Below are positions 63,701-64,000 of a stretch of DNA of 64,000 bases, in pieces (position 1 is the stretch's first letter; each line of letters opens with the position of its first letter). Origin of the DNA: Bigelowiella natans CCMP2755. Lineage: Eukaryota; Cercozoa; Chlorarachniophyceae. Position numbers and translations under genes: made by a program. Where the stretch lies: contig ADNK01002544.1 in NCBI GenBank assembly GCA_000320545.1, forward strand, positions 1 to 64,000. The letters are read 5' to 3'. The notes beneath the pieces are model-generated. The model saw only the letters and a list, made by a program, of their open reading frames with translations, was not told where the DNA came from and ran no database searches.

Positions 63701-64000
63701 AACATCACAAGGTGATGAAATCTTGTGCTTTCAACGAATTCGAAGAGGAATGGTCCAATGATTCATTGCGCGCTGTGCATCTCAAGAATCTTGGTTTCCT
63801 CCCGTCATCTTCGATCACCGGCATCAAACTGAAACTTCCAAGTGTTGCTACATCGTGGATGCGCGCCATCTGTGGTGTCGGCAATCTTGGCAAATTCATG
63901 CTGTCACGTGGACAATGCACAGAGGAAGATGCCACGTGCGATGCATGTGGCATCCTGAAGGACATGGATCATCTCCTGCAATGTCCAATGCATGGTCGAG
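60769..64000 (+). CDS. LINE ORF2: APE endonuclease + reverse transcriptase (partial, open to window end)
   Basis: I translated 1,077 codons without a stop. Endonuclease parts: QNIRSKN (Asn), AWFGEGRLKE (Glu), IIVGDTNAKHSTYD (Asp/Asn), STLDHVLCSS, TTSDHFGIHF (Asp-His), so all catalytic residues of APE-like LINE nucleases seem present. RT parts: KSPGDDGVHL, LFTDASKAHPKAWHSG (motif A), SGVPEGSSLSCF (motif B), MCCDDVAP (motif C), GLIFDNKLTFEKH. A C-terminal zinc knuckle CDACGILKDMDHLLQC fits C-x2-C-x7-H-x3-C. The ATG overlaps the ORF1 stop (ATGGTTAA), suggesting termination-reinitiation. The RT core is divergent from common clades, so the clade is not named. Confidence 0.9.
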   Translation, partial: MVNHLNLPYYYQNIRSKNGTEQGRQRINRRYNMLKEMITTNNIELAWFGEGRLKESERLHPPAGYEVIRTSGSSGSFGLRKKNTDIIHIPIDDNNYDISFFIHSIEKYAVIMVYLQPHQNISHLKERLDFIMNIIRKQKWKKYIIVGDTNAKHSTYDVRNQEDRRGRYLHQWLSDNNIMMVNPGEATYFRKGNTSTLDHVLCSSNFAHQIEYQMANTTTSDHFGIHFGKPVAIHQQTSPMIYDIDKFDVKRFDEKLNNITERLHQRILNVQSEADAKKLERWFWDFTGKAFNSCTPKKRQRWSPIKPYQNDKKYKSIKDQQEKLFRSLKHERKFRKRKLLETKIQEINTELERTTETLQYEAWQLFLSRFEKYNNGNHTRMLYKLFQKSRGRDKFGGLDGETSEEKKCEVCVAKWKHIYKPHPSDKKNRTFHAETEAWRNTFRKNEDKKIHSVNSHNRDFSMHELRNVINKASPYKSPGDDGVHLNMLKKSKKLHQLWLATFNTSCRWGTRDGSRKAAIFCLIPKANKELDTPLNGRTISLLQIASKMEDKLIEQRLREAIPPKNISTHQHAFMKNRSCETALTKMTQSIEDGVCDKKLAAILLFTDASKAHPKAWHSGMMRKLHDKHGTRGSLLLWIDDWLRDRTARFRFGNALSEHMNLGSGVPEGSSLSCFLFTTHCDIYEHVANTDFQMCCDDVAPHKLFSPNRWGKMQDDVQADLNQMTDWCMKWRMRFNGDKSGCLAIDKRNKAHRHQTSWNISLNLQGKMKRVDSGRCLGLIFDNKLTFEKHALASHLRLQKKRRFLSRLCCSRHLAPLNVRLKFCKSWFLASSRCAAPMWRSRRNTRMKQMDSMESQTLKRTLGSPGSISNDVPHVLTGTLPPRCQTEVQCAESWLRTNAWIDTGSGPQIHEGTNDWSSCGFIIENRKMLDGTSWIDVATHTWNKASLFRRLKSITDDLLGDELPTVLATTEALKKELKKHHKVMKSCAFNEFEEEWSNDSLRAVHLKNLGFLPSSSITGIKLKLPSVATSWMRAICGVGNLGKFMLSRGQCTEEDATCDACGILKDMDHLLQCPMHGR

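Larger units (their letters stand above)
59300..64000 (+). mobile_element. LINE-type non-LTR retrotransposon, cut by window end
   Basis: Order: short 5' leader, ORF1 (coiled coil, then an RRM-like region after a frame change), ORF2 (endonuclease, RT, zinc knuckle). ORF2 has no stop codon in the window. By comparison with the dead copy at 1320-3540, about 60-110 codons of ORF2 and the 3' UTR lie beyond 64000. The 5' boundary is assumed to be the end of the A-run. Confidence 0.85.

Overview
The window is nuclear DNA of an intron-rich unicellular eukaryote. The evidence is long spliced genes with GT-AG introns of about 50-400 nt that keep phase through 13-35 exons, dense microsatellites inside introns and between genes, LINE-type retrotransposons, a DDE transposase remnant, Ser/Pro/Thr-repeat surface proteins and a DH-PH exchange factor. 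No operon, ribosome-binding site, tRNA, rRNA or CRISPR was seen. A free-living protist of the SAR assemblage (rhizarian or stramenopile) fits, but the exact lineage is not settled by the sequence. Gene models below were built by hand: exons were joined only where frame, splice dinucleotides and phase agreed.

Layout. 1-3.6 kb: microsatellites, then a 5'-truncated, frameshifted LINE copy flanked by imperfect inverted repeats. 4.2-11 kb (minus): a multi-exon EF-hand protein of at least 1,770 residues ending in a cysteine-rich tail with a CaaX box. 11.4-12.8 kb: a 48-bp tandem repeat and a triplicated segment with microsatellites. 12.8-18.1 kb: a transposon island of different composition (CATGCA-rich, more GC) holding a broken PIF/Harbinger-like transposase and LINE scraps. 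18.1-20.8 kb: nearly empty, with two doubtful exon-like ORFs. 20.8-21.3 kb (minus): a spliced 51-residue single-pass membrane protein. 21.6-31.3 kb (plus): a 35-exon NHL-repeat protein. 32-32.4 kb: a third copy of the LINE/inverted-repeat end and a perfect 34-bp palindrome. 32.9-34.4 kb (minus): a small secreted protein. 34.6-45.3 kb (minus): a 20-exon gene for a 2,291-residue surface protein (signal peptide, about 1,650 residues of Ser/Pro/Thr repeats, a small ectodomain, about six membrane spans, a 250-residue cytosolic tail). 46.2-48.7 kb (plus): a multi-pass membrane protein, divergent from the giant gene. 51.3-57.5 kb (plus): a RhoGEF (DH-PH). 57.5-64 kb: transposon-derived DNA ending in a LINE with apparently intact coding regions that runs off the window.

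How parts may relate. The giant surface protein, the divergently transcribed multi-pass protein, the secreted protein and the RhoGEF could serve adhesion or surface signalling, but the only evidence is proximity. The items most worth a second look are the giant receptor-like gene with a retained-intron form, the open LINE with an MMTV-type slippery heptamer in ORF1 and a divergent RT active site, and an apparent ultra-short intron in the EF-hand gene.
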